Source: Pelotomaculum sp. PtaB.Bin104 (lineage in GTDB: Bacteria; Bacillota; Desulfotomaculia; Desulfotomaculales; Pelotomaculaceae). Taken from it: a stretch of DNA of 49,429 nucleotides. The stretch's first letter is position 1, and each line of letters begins with the position of its first letter. The notes beneath the pieces are model-generated. The model was not told the DNA's origin and made no database searches. It saw only the letters and a program-made list of their open reading frames with translations. Position numbers and translations under genes: made by a program. This document shows positions 1 through 7,510 of this stretch, piece after piece. The DNA lies in NCBI GenBank assembly GCA_002067205.1, contig MVQL01000128.1, forward strand, positions 1-49,429, written 5' to 3'.

Positions 1-59
1 AAAATTCTGTCGGATGCTATTTAGCCTAGATTTTTGATATTGACTTTTGAAATCAAGTT

Positions 60-131
60 TTATGCAACACTACTGAGATAATCTAGTTCATACCATTCTT
101 CTATATCTACTGTAAGATACACATATCTCAT
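60..131 (-). pseudogene. truncated polysaccharide deacetylase, N-terminal remnant
   Basis: An ATG follows the stop of the sugar transferase directly (TAAATG) and opens a 23-residue frame that contains LTVDIEEWYE. This resembles the N-terminus of polysaccharide deacetylases linked to exopolysaccharide loci, where the VDIE-type motif carries a metal-binding Asp. The frame stops after about 23 residues, whereas family members have roughly 270-330. The tight coupling suggests it was the next gene of the operon and lost its body by frameshift or deletion. The remaining 59 bases to the edge show no clear continuation. Family assignment rests on one short motif. Confidence 0.45.
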
Positions 132-761
132 TTAGCGACTAGCTTCCTCCTTTATTGCGGCAACCTCTTTTCTACCTGGTCCGCCCTCAACAATCCCATC
201 AGATTTCAATACCTTGAATATGGTTCCGAAGAAACATCTGGCATCTATCTCTAACCCAATCTTTTTAACATACTCCCCATCCAGCCTTGCCTTAACCTCA
301 ATAGGAAGTTCATCTCTCCCATTAATTTGTGCCCAGCCGGTTAGCCCAACCGGTACATCATTAGCACCGTATTTGTCTCTTTCTGCGATTAAATCATATT
401 GATTCCAAAGTGCCGGTCTTGGGCCAATAATTGACATATCTCCTTTTAAGATATTGATGATCTGCGGTAACTCATCTAATGAAGTCTTTCGTAAAAACTT
501 CCCCACCCTCGTTATCCATTGATCCGGATTTTCTAAGAGATGGGTAGGAGTATCCTTTGGTGTATCAATCCGCATGGTACGGAACTTCAATATATTAAAG
601 TGACTCTTATGTATCCCGACCCTTTTCTGCTTAAAGAGTACCGGGCCTTTGGAATCAAGCTTAATGGCAACTATAAGAATCAAAAACACAGGGGATAATA
701 TAATGAGTCCTAATAAGGAAAGAACGATATCTATTAATCTCTTAATTTTCAAATATCCCAC
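132..761 (-). CDS. undecaprenyl-phosphate sugar transferase (PglC/EpsL type)
   Basis: Membrane phosphoglycosyl transferase that would start a repeat unit by moving a sugar-1-phosphate onto undecaprenyl phosphate. The N-terminus has KIKRLIDI followed by one hydrophobic re-entrant helix (about residues 8-33). Then come the family hallmarks KFRTM, the LDELPQ-type block and GDMSIIGPRP. At about 209 residues it is the short monotopic form without the extra N-terminal helices of WcaJ. I prefer the GTG start at 761, about 10 nt after AGGAGG, over the TTG nine bases upstream. Last intact gene of the exopolysaccharide operon in the window. Confidence 0.9.
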   Translation of the reverse strand: MGYLKIKRLIDIVLSLLGLIILSPVFLILIVAIKLDSKGPVLFKQKRVGIHKSHFNILKFRTMRIDTPKDTPTHLLENPDQWITRVGKFLRKTSLDELPQIINILKGDMSIIGPRPALWNQYDLIAERDKYGANDVPVGLTGWAQINGRDELPIEVKARLDGEYVKKIGLEIDARCFFGTIFKVLKSDGIVEGGPGRKEVAAIKEEASR

Positions 762-775
762 GGCTCTCAAGCCTC

Positions 776-976
776 CTAAACACCAACTTCAAAACTATAT
801 CCCAAGGTTTCTAAGTTATCTTTTCTTTTATGTATTGCTTCATCTATAATGTAGGCTTTAGTGTCCTTGTTTTCTTTGGTATGTATTGTTAAGCTTTCAA
901 TTTCAAGATCCAAATCAGCTTCTGAAAAGTTATCTATTTCAAGATTTAATTTATCAATCAAATCCCTAATTTTCAT
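776..976 (-). CDS. small acidic hypothetical protein
   Basis: A frame of about 66 residues starting MKIRDLIDKLN after a GAGG-like site. It is rich in Asp, Glu, Lys and Ile (contains EADLDLEIESL), with no membrane segment or recognised motif. It ends 14 bases before the sugar transferase start and lies in the same direction, so it may be co-transcribed. Its AT-rich composition differs from the genes on either side. Family not recognised; it could be a short regulator or a leftover of a larger gene. Confidence 0.4.
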   Translation of the reverse strand: MKIRDLIDKLNLEIDNFSEADLDLEIESLTIHTKENKDTKAYIIDEAIHKRKDNLETLGYSFEVGV

Positions 977-1294
977 ATTTACAAACCTCTTTATATCGCT
1001 CTTAACCAGCATTACCTATCAAGAAGCGAAGGATTTTTCTGTAACCCTTGCTATTACTAGCTTTGGGAGGTTTTTATCCATTTCCCATACTCACGGCTGT
1101 GTATTTATACCATTGAAAAGTATCTGCTCTATATGCCCGCCCAGACCACCAAACGCTTAAAGTCCTTTATTTTCAATGGTTTCAGCAGTGGATGGTGTTA
1201 TTTTTTCTTCCACCTATATTTATAATTATCTCTTCAGCATACTTACAGCTTGCTCAATCATAGAATCCTTTAAGTTACTACGGAATATTGAATT
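977..1294. other. AT-rich intergenic stretch, possible gene debris
   Basis: No intact gene is seen over about 320 bp inside the exopolysaccharide operon. On the minus strand short coding-like pieces appear in different frames (for example FGGLGGHIEQ and MIEQAVSMLKR), each ended by stops. This is compatible with a decayed gene, but no family can be named. Confidence 0.3.
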
Positions 1295-1684
1295 TTAAAG
1301 AAAAGGAACGCTTCCATCGTCTTCGCCATTGTCATTTCCATCAACTTCATTTTCAGAATGTAAAATACATCGAATGCTTCCGTTTATATATTTAATGCCC
1401 CCATTAGCCGGACATATGTTCTCCTCGTATTTTTGTAAAAATTCATCAAATACATAAGTTGTGTGATCTTTGTTTTCCAAAAGCAAATAAACATGATACG
1501 TCCGTTCCAATTGCAAGCAATTAGCATTACAAACTTGCTGAATAGCTCTTTCTACATAACCCTTATATAAAGGAACTGCTATTGAAACTATAATTACTAT
1601 AAAAGCCATAACAACCATAAGCTCAACTAAAATAAAACCTTGATTATTGACTTTCCCGCTTTTACTTTGTTCACATTTGCTCAC
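1295..1684 (-). CDS. type IV pilin-like protein with class III signal
   Basis: A prepilin-type leader ends at Gly, followed by FILVELMVVMAFIVIIVSIA. The +5 Glu and the long hydrophobic helix expected of pilins and pseudopilins are present, and Ile replaces the usual Thr at +2. The mature globular part has Cys pairs (CNANC, ICPANGG, RCIL), as in disulfide-bonded minor pilins. The C-terminus is an acidic Asp/Glu/Asn tail. Length 129 residues, GTG start. It would need a prepilin peptidase encoded elsewhere. It sits between the dehydratase and sugar transferase genes of the polysaccharide operon, an unusual place for a pilin. Confidence 0.75.
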   Translation of the reverse strand: MSKCEQSKSGKVNNQGFILVELMVVMAFIVIIVSIAVPLYKGYVERAIQQVCNANCLQLERTYHVYLLLENKDHTTYVFDEFLQKYEENICPANGGIKYINGSIRCILHSENEVDGNDNGEDDGSVPFL

Positions 1685-1749
1685 GCTGTTCCCACTTGCC
1701 TTTGCGATTCATACAATCACAAGTAGGCTTGATAATTTCTAACAACCAC

Positions 1750-1779
1750 TAACCCCCATCTTGCGTAAGACAGGGGTTA
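1750..1779 (-). terminator. imperfect hairpin between dehydratase and pilin genes
   Basis: Arms TAACCCC and GGGGTTA enclose a smaller CTT/AAG pairing. There is no good T-run after it on the minus strand, so it may attenuate or stabilise mRNA rather than terminate fully. Confidence 0.3.
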
Positions 1780-1827
1780 AGTATCAGCTCTCGACTGACA
1801 ATAGTTAAATCATCTATTAAAACCTCT

Positions 1828-3675
1828 TTACCCCGCTTGCTCTTGCTTGTACCTCTGAAAACTTGGCACTACTGCGTATAAAGCATTAAAGACATCTTCA
1901 GCGGTGCATTGCACACCTTTTCGGCGAAGATTTACCAACTCTTCTTCCAATACTGAAACTTCCACCAGGCCTGGCTTGGCGACAAAGATGCGCTTGTGCT
2001 TGGTAGCGCTGGATCCTTCTTCGGCAGTCAGCAAGTCTTCAAACAGCTTTTCTCCCTTCCTGATGCCGGTGAATTTGATTGCTATATCTTTTTCCGGCAC
2101 CAGGCCGGAAAGTTTGATCATGTCTCGTGCCAGGTCCACTATTTTTACCGGCTCACCCATGTCCAGGACAAAGACTTCCCCGCCCTGAGCAATGGCTCCG
2201 GCCTGGATTACCAATTGCACCGCCTCGGGGATGGTCATAAAGTAGCGCTTCATTTCCGGGTGGGTCACGGTAACCGGCCCGCCGGCTTTGATCTGCCGCT
2301 GGAACACCGGCACCACGCTGCCGTTGCTGCCCAGTACATTGCCAAAGCGCACAGCAGTGAATATAGTATCACTGACCAGGTTCTCCTGACGGATAATCAG
2401 CTCGGCCACACGCTTGGTGGCGCCCATCACGCTGGAGGGATTGACCGCCTTGTCGGTAGAGATCATCACAAACACTTTTGTCCCTGCCCGGTCAGCTGCC
2501 TGGGCCACATTGCGGGTGCCGAAAATATTTGTCTTGACTGCTTCGTCCGGGTGCAGCTCCATTAGCGGCACGTGCTTGTGGGCTGCCGCGTGAAATACCA
2601 CCCCGGGCCGGTATTTCTGAAATATGTAATCAATTTTGGGCTTGTCCCTGACATCGGCAATCTCCAGCGATACAGGGATATGTTTGAACTTCTCCTCCAG
2701 CTCCAGCCAGATCTTATGGATGCTATTTTCACCGTGACCCAGGAGGATTAGTTTTCCGGGGTTAAAGGAGGCCACCTGGCGACACAGCTCGGAGCCGATA
2801 GAACCGCCCGCCCCGGTTACCAGGACTATTCCCCCCCTGAGGTAGCCCGCAATTTCCTGCAGGTCCACCTGGACCGGCTCCCGGCGCAATAGGTCCTCCA
2901 GCTGTACCGGCCGCAGGCTGTTGATCGACACTTTCCCTTCGATTAGCTGGTACATGCCGGGAAGGATTTTTAGCTCCGCTCTGGTGCTGCGGCAGATCTC
3001 CACAAATTCCCTGATCACTGCAGCATCTACCGAGGGCATGGCAATAATAATCAAGTCGATTTGATACCGGTCCACCAACTCGGGTATTTTCTGTCGTGTA
3101 CCCAGTACGGGCAGGCTGAGCACACTCATATTTTTTTTATTAGGATCATCATCTACAAATCCAACCGGTAGAAAACTAACGTTATGGCTTTTCAGCTCTC
3201 TTGCCACCATCACCCCGGCATCACCGGCGCCAATAATCAGCGCCCGGCGTTTGGGTTTGCTGTTGAAAACTTTTTTATAATCATTGTATATACGCCAAAC
3301 CAGCCTGGAGCCCCCGATCAGGAGAATGTTAAAGTCCCAGAACAAAATCACCAGATTGGCGGGCACCGACGAAAAGGCAAAAAAGCAAACCGCAATAACT
3401 CCAAGGGAACCCACTGTGACCGAGAACAGGATCACAATTAGTTCGTTTAAGCTGGCGTACGCCCAGGCTCTCCGGTACATCTTAAAGGTATAGAATACTA
3501 CCAACATCAATACTGTAAATACCGGGGCAACCTTAAAATAAGAGTAATACTTATGAGCTATTTCAACACTGCCTATTAAGGGCACATATATAGCTGCGAC
3601 CGCGGCCAGGTTTACCAGCACGGCATCAGCGGCCATAAGAATCAGGATTCTTATATTGTTTCTCATCGGATCCAA
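1828..3675 (-). CDS. membrane nucleotide-sugar 4,6-dehydratase (WbpM/CapD/PglF family)
   Basis: Predicted to convert UDP-GlcNAc (or a related sugar) to a 4-keto-6-deoxy intermediate for polysaccharide synthesis. Four hydrophobic segments occupy about residues 8-115. A first Rossmann-like domain with IIGAGDAG follows, then the catalytic SDR domain beginning VTGAGGSIGSE. The motif STDKAVNPSSVMGATKR has Met where classical SDRs have Tyr, the Ser-Met-Lys arrangement of the large WbpM homologues. Length 615 residues is typical. Preceded by the tyrosine kinase with a 46-bp gap in the same direction. Confidence 0.93.
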   Translation of the reverse strand: MDPMRNNIRILILMAADAVLVNLAAVAAIYVPLIGSVEIAHKYYSYFKVAPVFTVLMLVVFYTFKMYRRAWAYASLNELIVILFSVTVGSLGVIAVCFFAFSSVPANLVILFWDFNILLIGGSRLVWRIYNDYKKVFNSKPKRRALIIGAGDAGVMVARELKSHNVSFLPVGFVDDDPNKKNMSVLSLPVLGTRQKIPELVDRYQIDLIIIAMPSVDAAVIREFVEICRSTRAELKILPGMYQLIEGKVSINSLRPVQLEDLLRREPVQVDLQEIAGYLRGGIVLVTGAGGSIGSELCRQVASFNPGKLILLGHGENSIHKIWLELEEKFKHIPVSLEIADVRDKPKIDYIFQKYRPGVVFHAAAHKHVPLMELHPDEAVKTNIFGTRNVAQAADRAGTKVFVMISTDKAVNPSSVMGATKRVAELIIRQENLVSDTIFTAVRFGNVLGSNGSVVPVFQRQIKAGGPVTVTHPEMKRYFMTIPEAVQLVIQAGAIAQGGEVFVLDMGEPVKIVDLARDMIKLSGLVPEKDIAIKFTGIRKGEKLFEDLLTAEEGSSATKHKRIFVAKPGLVEVSVLEEELVNLRRKGVQCTAEDVFNALYAVVPSFQRYKQEQAG

Positions 3676-3721
3676 TCAAACCTCGCAACCAAAGTACTTA
3701 AAATTTTCAACTAATCAACCG

Positions 3722-4447
3722 CTATTGGCCTGCATTTGTTTCGGCGCTGCTGGAGTAATAGTGATAATTATAGCGGTAGTAGCGGCCGCCATGTGTTTTC
3801 ACCTTATTTAGAATCACCCCAAGGATCCTGGCATTAGCCTTCTCCAGTTGGGCAATGGCGTCACTCGCTATATCAATGCGTGATTTCCCCGTCTTGAATA
3901 CGAGAATGACCCCGTCCACCTGGGAAGCCAGCACTGAGGCGTCTGTGACAGCAACGACCGGGGGTGAATCTAAAAGCACCACATCATACTGCCCGCTTAA
4001 CTTTTCCAAAAGGTCCTTCATCTTTTGTGACCCGAGCATTTCGGACGGGTTGGGTGGAATGGGCCCACAGGTGATTACCGACAACCCCTCCACTTCTGTG
4101 GACTGCACCACTTCGCCTACCTCCAGATCCTGGGCCAGCAAATTGGTCAGTCCCGTCTGTTGGTCCAGACCAAAAACATGGTGCATGACCGGGCGCCGGA
4201 AATCGCAGTCCAGGATCATCACCCGGCTGCCGGCCTGAGCCATCACCACCCCCAGGTTGGAGGCTATGGTAGTCTTCCCCTCCCCGGGGCCGGGGCTGGT
4301 GATCAGGATCACCCGGCACGGCTGGTCGGTGGAGGAGTAGGCGATATTTGTGCGCAGGGTCCGGAACGACTCGGCGATGGCTGACATCGGGTGGATCTGG
4401 GTATAAAGCTTTCTTTCAACTTTTTTTTCTTTTGCTTTCCCGGGCAT
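3722..4447 (-). CDS. bacterial tyrosine kinase (CpsD/CapB/YwqD family)
   Basis: Cytoplasmic BY-kinase that autophosphorylates on C-terminal tyrosines and drives polysaccharide polymerisation and export with its Wzz-type partner. It has Walker A (GPGEGKTT), Walker A' (VMILDCDFRRP) and Walker B (VVLLDSPPV). The tail RYYRYNYHYY is the expected tyrosine cluster. Length 241 residues fits the separate-subunit Gram-positive form. The Wzz gene ends 5 bp upstream, so the pair is translationally close. A candidate cognate phosphatase (CpsB type) lies at 9315-10100 in another transcription unit. Confidence 0.95.
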   Translation of the reverse strand: MPGKAKEKKVERKLYTQIHPMSAIAESFRTLRTNIAYSSTDQPCRVILITSPGPGEGKTTIASNLGVVMAQAGSRVMILDCDFRRPVMHHVFGLDQQTGLTNLLAQDLEVGEVVQSTEVEGLSVITCGPIPPNPSEMLGSQKMKDLLEKLSGQYDVVLLDSPPVVAVTDASVLASQVDGVILVFKTGKSRIDIASDAIAQLEKANARILGVILNKVKTHGGRYYRYNYHYYSSSAETNAGQ

Positions 4448-4452
4448 ATCCT

Positions 4453-5403
4453 TTAGCCTTTCTTATGGTGGTAGTAGTTGCCGTAATAGCCGCCGCGGCT
4501 GCCTTCAGCCGGAATAACACCAAGTACCGGCAAGCCCAGGTGCTGGGCCACGTCCTCCGGCGTCTTCAGCGTGTTGTCCATGAACTCCAGCAGGAAGGCC
4601 AGCGCGATGGAGACCATCAGCCCCAGTAAAAAGGCGATGGCAATGTTCATTTTCTTATCGGGCTTGACCTTAGCCGCCACAATGGCCGGTGAAACAACAA
4701 CCACGCTGGTGCCACCCAGGTAAAATGAGCGCATAATTTGCGTTTGGGAAATACCCTGGGTCAGTTGCGCAAGCATGCCTTGCAGGCGAACCTTTTCAGA
4801 CTGCTCCCTGGTTAAGGCCAGTTCTTTTTTAACCTCTTCCAGTTGCTCCTGCTGGAAAGTCAGTGACCGGTCCATCATATCCCGGTTCCGCTCGGTAAAA
4901 GAATCAATAAATTCTCTACCCAGCGTATTGGCAATATCCATGGCCAGCTGCGGGTCGCTGTTGCTGACAGTCACTTCTAAAAGATATGAATCTTTAGGTG
5001 CCGAGACATTAACCAGAGCGGCCAGACTACGGGGTGTGTAGCCCTGCTCCGCCAGGTTCATCTTCTCAATGACCCGCCTCATCAGCTCGTCATTTTTGAC
5101 CTGGCCGATATATGTGTTCATCGTCATTGCGGGCATGCGGGAGATGGTGTTAACAATATCGGTTAAGTCTTCCTGCTTGGTTGATGACTGCAGCTTGTCC
5201 ACTGCCTGGGTGACCAAAAGGATTGTCTTGGTCTCATAAACCGGCCGAAGTACATAGAAACTCAATAAACCGCTGACCAGCGCCGCAAGAAGGGTTAGTA
5301 CTACAATTAGGGCACGGTGCTTCATTAATACTTGCAGGAGTGCCCGCAGGTCTATCTCCTGCTCGTCGATATCGGCAGGAGCGATTTGATTGTTGTTGGT
5401 CAA
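4453..5403 (-). CDS. Wzz/CapA-type chain-length protein, kinase activator
   Basis: Membrane protein with one helix near the N-terminus (about residues 32-53) and one near the C-terminus (about 253-273), bracketing an extracytoplasmic region with coiled-coil character (QQEQLEEVKKELALTREQ). The cytoplasmic tail after the second helix should bind and activate the adjacent tyrosine kinase; it also ends in Tyr/His/Gly (YYGNYYHHKKG). The TTG start at 5403 is supported by GGAGGG nearby; no ATG is available there. First gene of the exopolysaccharide operon, with a strong hairpin only about 40 bp upstream. Confidence 0.9.
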   Translation of the reverse strand: MTNNNQIAPADIDEQEIDLRALLQVLMKHRALIVVLTLLAALVSGLLSFYVLRPVYETKTILLVTQAVDKLQSSTKQEDLTDIVNTISRMPAMTMNTYIGQVKNDELMRRVIEKMNLAEQGYTPRSLAALVNVSAPKDSYLLEVTVSNSDPQLAMDIANTLGREFIDSFTERNRDMMDRSLTFQQEQLEEVKKELALTREQSEKVRLQGMLAQLTQGISQTQIMRSFYLGGTSVVVVSPAIVAAKVKPDKKMNIAIAFLLGLMVSIALAFLLEFMDNTLKTPEDVAQHLGLPVLGVIPAEGSRGGYYGNYYHHKKG

Positions 5404-5446
5404 AAATTATGCCCTCCAATGCTGTCGGGTGAGAAGAAAAAAAGAA

Positions 5447-5468
5447 AAACCTGCTGAGCCGCAGGTTT
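5447..5468 (-). terminator. intrinsic terminator/attenuator in the wzz leader
   Basis: On the minus strand AAACCTGC, a 6-nt loop and GCAGGTTT are followed by a T/C-rich tract down to about 5434. It sits just ahead of the wzz ribosome site although agrBD already has its own hairpin at 5710-5734, so it may control entry into the polysaccharide operon. Confidence 0.75.
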
Positions 5469-5642
5469 GCAGTGGCAAATGATACTTCGGCAGCCCAAAC
5501 ATTTGTTAACTTTTCTGAGTTAATTATTTCTATTATTTTAATGTTCTACATTAATAGACAATTTCCTCTTGCTAAGGTAAGAAAATTTTGGTTTTGTTGA
5601 GCAGGCCTTAGGAAACCATCCTTCCGGCGCGCCGCCCATGGC

Positions 5643-5686
5643 TTTTTACCTAAATTTTTACCTATTTTCGCACTTTCTGAAAGTGC
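5643..5686. promoter_or_regulatory. tandem 12-bp repeats and inverted repeat ahead of the polysaccharide operon
   Basis: TTTTTACCTA occurs at 5643-5652 and again at 5655-5664, exactly 12 bp apart. Next to it GCACTTT-CTG-AAAGTGC forms an inverted repeat at 5670-5686. Both lie between the agrD terminator and the wzz leader hairpin, where a promoter and operator are expected. The 354-bp gap 5404-5757 holds no gene that I can see. Confidence 0.4.
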
Positions 5687-5709
5687 AATGGCAGAAATTG
5701 TCATATAAT

Positions 5710-5734
5710 AAGAGGGTTCGCGTTGAACCCTCTT
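5710..5734 (-). terminator. hairpin closing the agrBD unit
   Basis: Arms AAGAGGGTTC and GAACCCTCTT enclose a 5-nt loop, 23 bp past the agrD stop. The following minus-strand sequence (ATTATATGA) is only weakly U-rich, so some read-through is possible. Confidence 0.65.
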
Positions 5735-5757
5735 AAATATTTTGGACTATGACTTGC

Positions 5758-5892
5758 TTATCTTACGGGCGGCTTGGGCTGGTACAGCATAAATATACTT
5801 GTTGGCGAAAACTTATCACCAGCAGAGGCAGCGACGAAAAGGGCAAGCATGACCAGGGGGGAATACATCATTTTTTTAACTATCCGCAGCAT
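5758..5892 (-). CDS. agrD: AgrD-like autoinducer peptide precursor with Ser in place of Cys
   Basis: A 44-codon frame starting at ATG 5892 behind GGAAAGGAGGT, a near-perfect ribosome site, and overlapping the end of agrB by 13 bp. It has the AgrD layout: a positive, amphipathic/hydrophobic N-terminal part (LRIVKKMMY, then LVMLALFVAASA), a short core and a Pro-rich tail. The core TSIFMLYQPKPP matches the Firmicute cyclic-lactone autoinducer pattern of Cys, four residues, then YQPxxP, except that Ser stands where Cys is expected. A true lactone rather than a thiolactone ring would follow. The ring limits and mature peptide are inferred. Confidence 0.82.
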   Translation of the reverse strand: MLRIVKKMMYSPLVMLALFVAASAGDKFSPTSIFMLYQPKPPVR

Positions 5893-6548
5893 TGGTTTTT
5901 ACCTCCTTTCCTTTTAAATAGTCCTTCCATAAGGCTATCGAGCCTTTCGATAGCCTGAAAACCAGGTGGTGTGAAACTAAAGGTCTGGATCAGAACGGCA
6001 ATGAAGCCGGCAATGACGATGGAGGCGCTATAATGAACCATAATCTGCCAACTGGCTGCCAGCCATAACCCAAGGCACACCAGTGAAACCAACTGATAGA
6101 ACCGCCGGCGGGCTGTGCCGGTGACGGTGCTGTAGGGTCCTTCTCCCGGCGCCCAGATCAACACGCAGACCGCCGCCAGCAAAAATCCGGCCGGCAACAA
6201 GAAGCCCATCACTTCCATTGAGATATACGGCTCCAGGTACAAGCCCAGCTTGCCGGCGGCCACGAAAATGATCAGTCCCAGCGAGAGACAGCGCCAGTAG
6301 CCGCTGCAGTGGGCGCCGCCGCTGGCCATCCGGTAAATGCTCCAGAAGAACAGGGCGAAGGCGACTTCCGGGATAATGCCCAGAAGGTAAGCCAGGCTGA
6401 ACAGGCTGACCGCCTTGATTAGGGTGCAGAATATAATTTCCAGGCCATAGCGCAGAAAGTCGGTTTTGCCGGCGTCCAGCGCCAGCTCCCCGGTTAGGTG
6501 GACTGCGGCTTTTTCGGCCATCTCTGCCATGGTCATTTCATTCACCAA
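5880..6548 (-). CDS. agrB: AgrB-type membrane endopeptidase
   Basis: Processes and cyclises the AgrD precursor at the membrane. The conserved catalytic pair is present as His80 and Cys87 in the block GGAHCSGYWRC, with the seven-residue spacing known from staphylococcal AgrB. Several hydrophobic segments follow (about residues 36-60, 90-107, 112-131, 150-170, 175-190). Length 222 residues is slightly above the usual 190-210. The start is uncertain: TTG/GTG codons at 6548-6543 or the ATG at Met5 or Met7, none with a strong ribosome site. The 3' end overlaps agrD. Confidence 0.93.
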   Translation of the reverse strand: MVNEMTMAEMAEKAAVHLTGELALDAGKTDFLRYGLEIIFCTLIKAVSLFSLAYLLGIIPEVAFALFFWSIYRMASGGAHCSGYWRCLSLGLIIFVAAGKLGLYLEPYISMEVMGFLLPAGFLLAAVCVLIWAPGEGPYSTVTGTARRRFYQLVSLVCLGLWLAASWQIMVHYSASIVIAGFIAVLIQTFSFTPPGFQAIERLDSLMEGLFKRKGGKNQCCG

Positions 6549-6616
6549 TCTTTGCAGGGTTTCGACTTTACGACAAAATTCTGAGAATAACTGCCAGATC
6601 TGCTAAATACAACTTA

Positions 6617-6702
6617 AATATAGCATAAATTTAGGGCTTGTCTATAACTTATGTCTAAAAACCGCTTTTTGTTGTCTGAAAATGTCATTTCGCTGTCTGA
6701 AA
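6617..6702 (-). promoter_or_regulatory. agrB promoter with three phased LytTR-type boxes
   Basis: Forward-strand 9-mers TGTCTAAAA (6652), TGTCTGAAA (6673) and TGTCTGAAA (6694) are spaced exactly 21 bp, i.e. 12-bp gaps, the geometry of AgrA/LytTR direct repeats. Read on the minus strand, 4 bp after the last box lies a partial box whose end, TAGACA (6639-6644), can serve as -35. It is followed by 16 bp and TATATT (6617-6622). Likely bound by the LytTR regulator at 6755-7510. Confidence 0.72.
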
Positions 6703-6754
6703 CCGCTTGGGGAAAATACAAAAGGAAAAAGGGCTTAGAGCCCTTTGTTTTGTG

Positions 6755-7510
6755 CTAATACTTCAGGTTTGGCATGATTCCCAATTTTTTGGCGTTTTCC
6801 CAGGTCATCAGCGGCTTTTTATCGGTATTGGCCATGACCAGCTCATAGTTTTCCCGGCTGAAAGGGATAATCTTCTTGACCATCCGCAAATTAACTATGA
6901 ACCCTTTGTGGCTCCTTAAGAAATGGTAGCCCTGCAGCTGTTTTTCTAAAGACGCCAGGCTCTCGGTGATTCTAAACACGCCCTCGGTATGGTGGATGAC
7001 TGTCTTGCGGTCCTCTCTGGTGATGAATATGATATCATCCAAATCCAGGTGGATGTATTCGTTGTTGCCCCGGAAAAAGCGTGTTTTTTCCGGCAGGGCG
7101 GTCGGTTTGGTTAAATCGGGGACCTGCTTGCCGGCCGTCTTGCCTTCTATGACCGCCTTAATTCTCGTCATAGTCTGCCGGAGCCTGTTCAATTTAAAGG
7201 GTTTGACCAGGTAATCAAAGGCATAGACATCGAAGGCCTCACTCCTGAACTCGTTGAAGCCTGTGGCAAATACAATAAAGGTCCAGGGGTTGAGGTCGAA
7301 AATTTCCCGGGCCAGCTCGAGGCCGGTTTTCCCGGGCATGTCGATATCCAGGAAAACTACCTGGGGCGTGAGCTCTTCAATGAGCTTTTCTGCCTGGAGG
7401 CCGTCGCCGGCCTCGCCGACAACTTCCACCCCTTCCACTTCCTCGACCACCTTTTTGATCACATGGCGCATATCCGGTTCATCTTCACATATTAAAACAG
7501 TTATTCTCAT
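6755..7510 (-). CDS. LytTR-family response regulator (AgrA-like)
   Basis: An N-terminal receiver domain (about residues 1-120) has the acidic pair ED near residue 10, phospho-acceptor Asp55 (VVFLDIDMPG) and Lys in YLVKPFK. A linker leads to a C-terminal LytTR DNA-binding domain (about 140-250) containing FLRSHKGFIVNLRMVKKI. The start overlaps the kinase stop by 4 bp, so the two are translationally coupled. Being next to agrBD, it is the obvious candidate to bind the 21-bp phased boxes seen at three promoters in this window. Confidence 0.94.
   Translation of the reverse strand: MRITVLICEDEPDMRHVIKKVVEEVEGVEVVGEAGDGLQAEKLIEELTPQVVFLDIDMPGKTGLELAREIFDLNPWTFIVFATGFNEFRSEAFDVYAFDYLVKPFKLNRLRQTMTRIKAVIEGKTAGKQVPDLTKPTALPEKTRFFRGNNEYIHLDLDDIIFITREDRKTVIHHTEGVFRITESLASLEKQLQGYHFLRSHKGFIVNLRMVKKIIPFSRENYELVMANTDKKPLMTWENAKKLGIMPNLKY

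Noticed and set aside
5560..5680. Possible c-di-GMP-I riboswitch in the wzz leader
   Set aside because: A few words such as AAAAGCCATGGGC resemble the motif, but the GNRA-capped P1b hairpin and receptor pairing are absent. Kept only as an unspecified leader.
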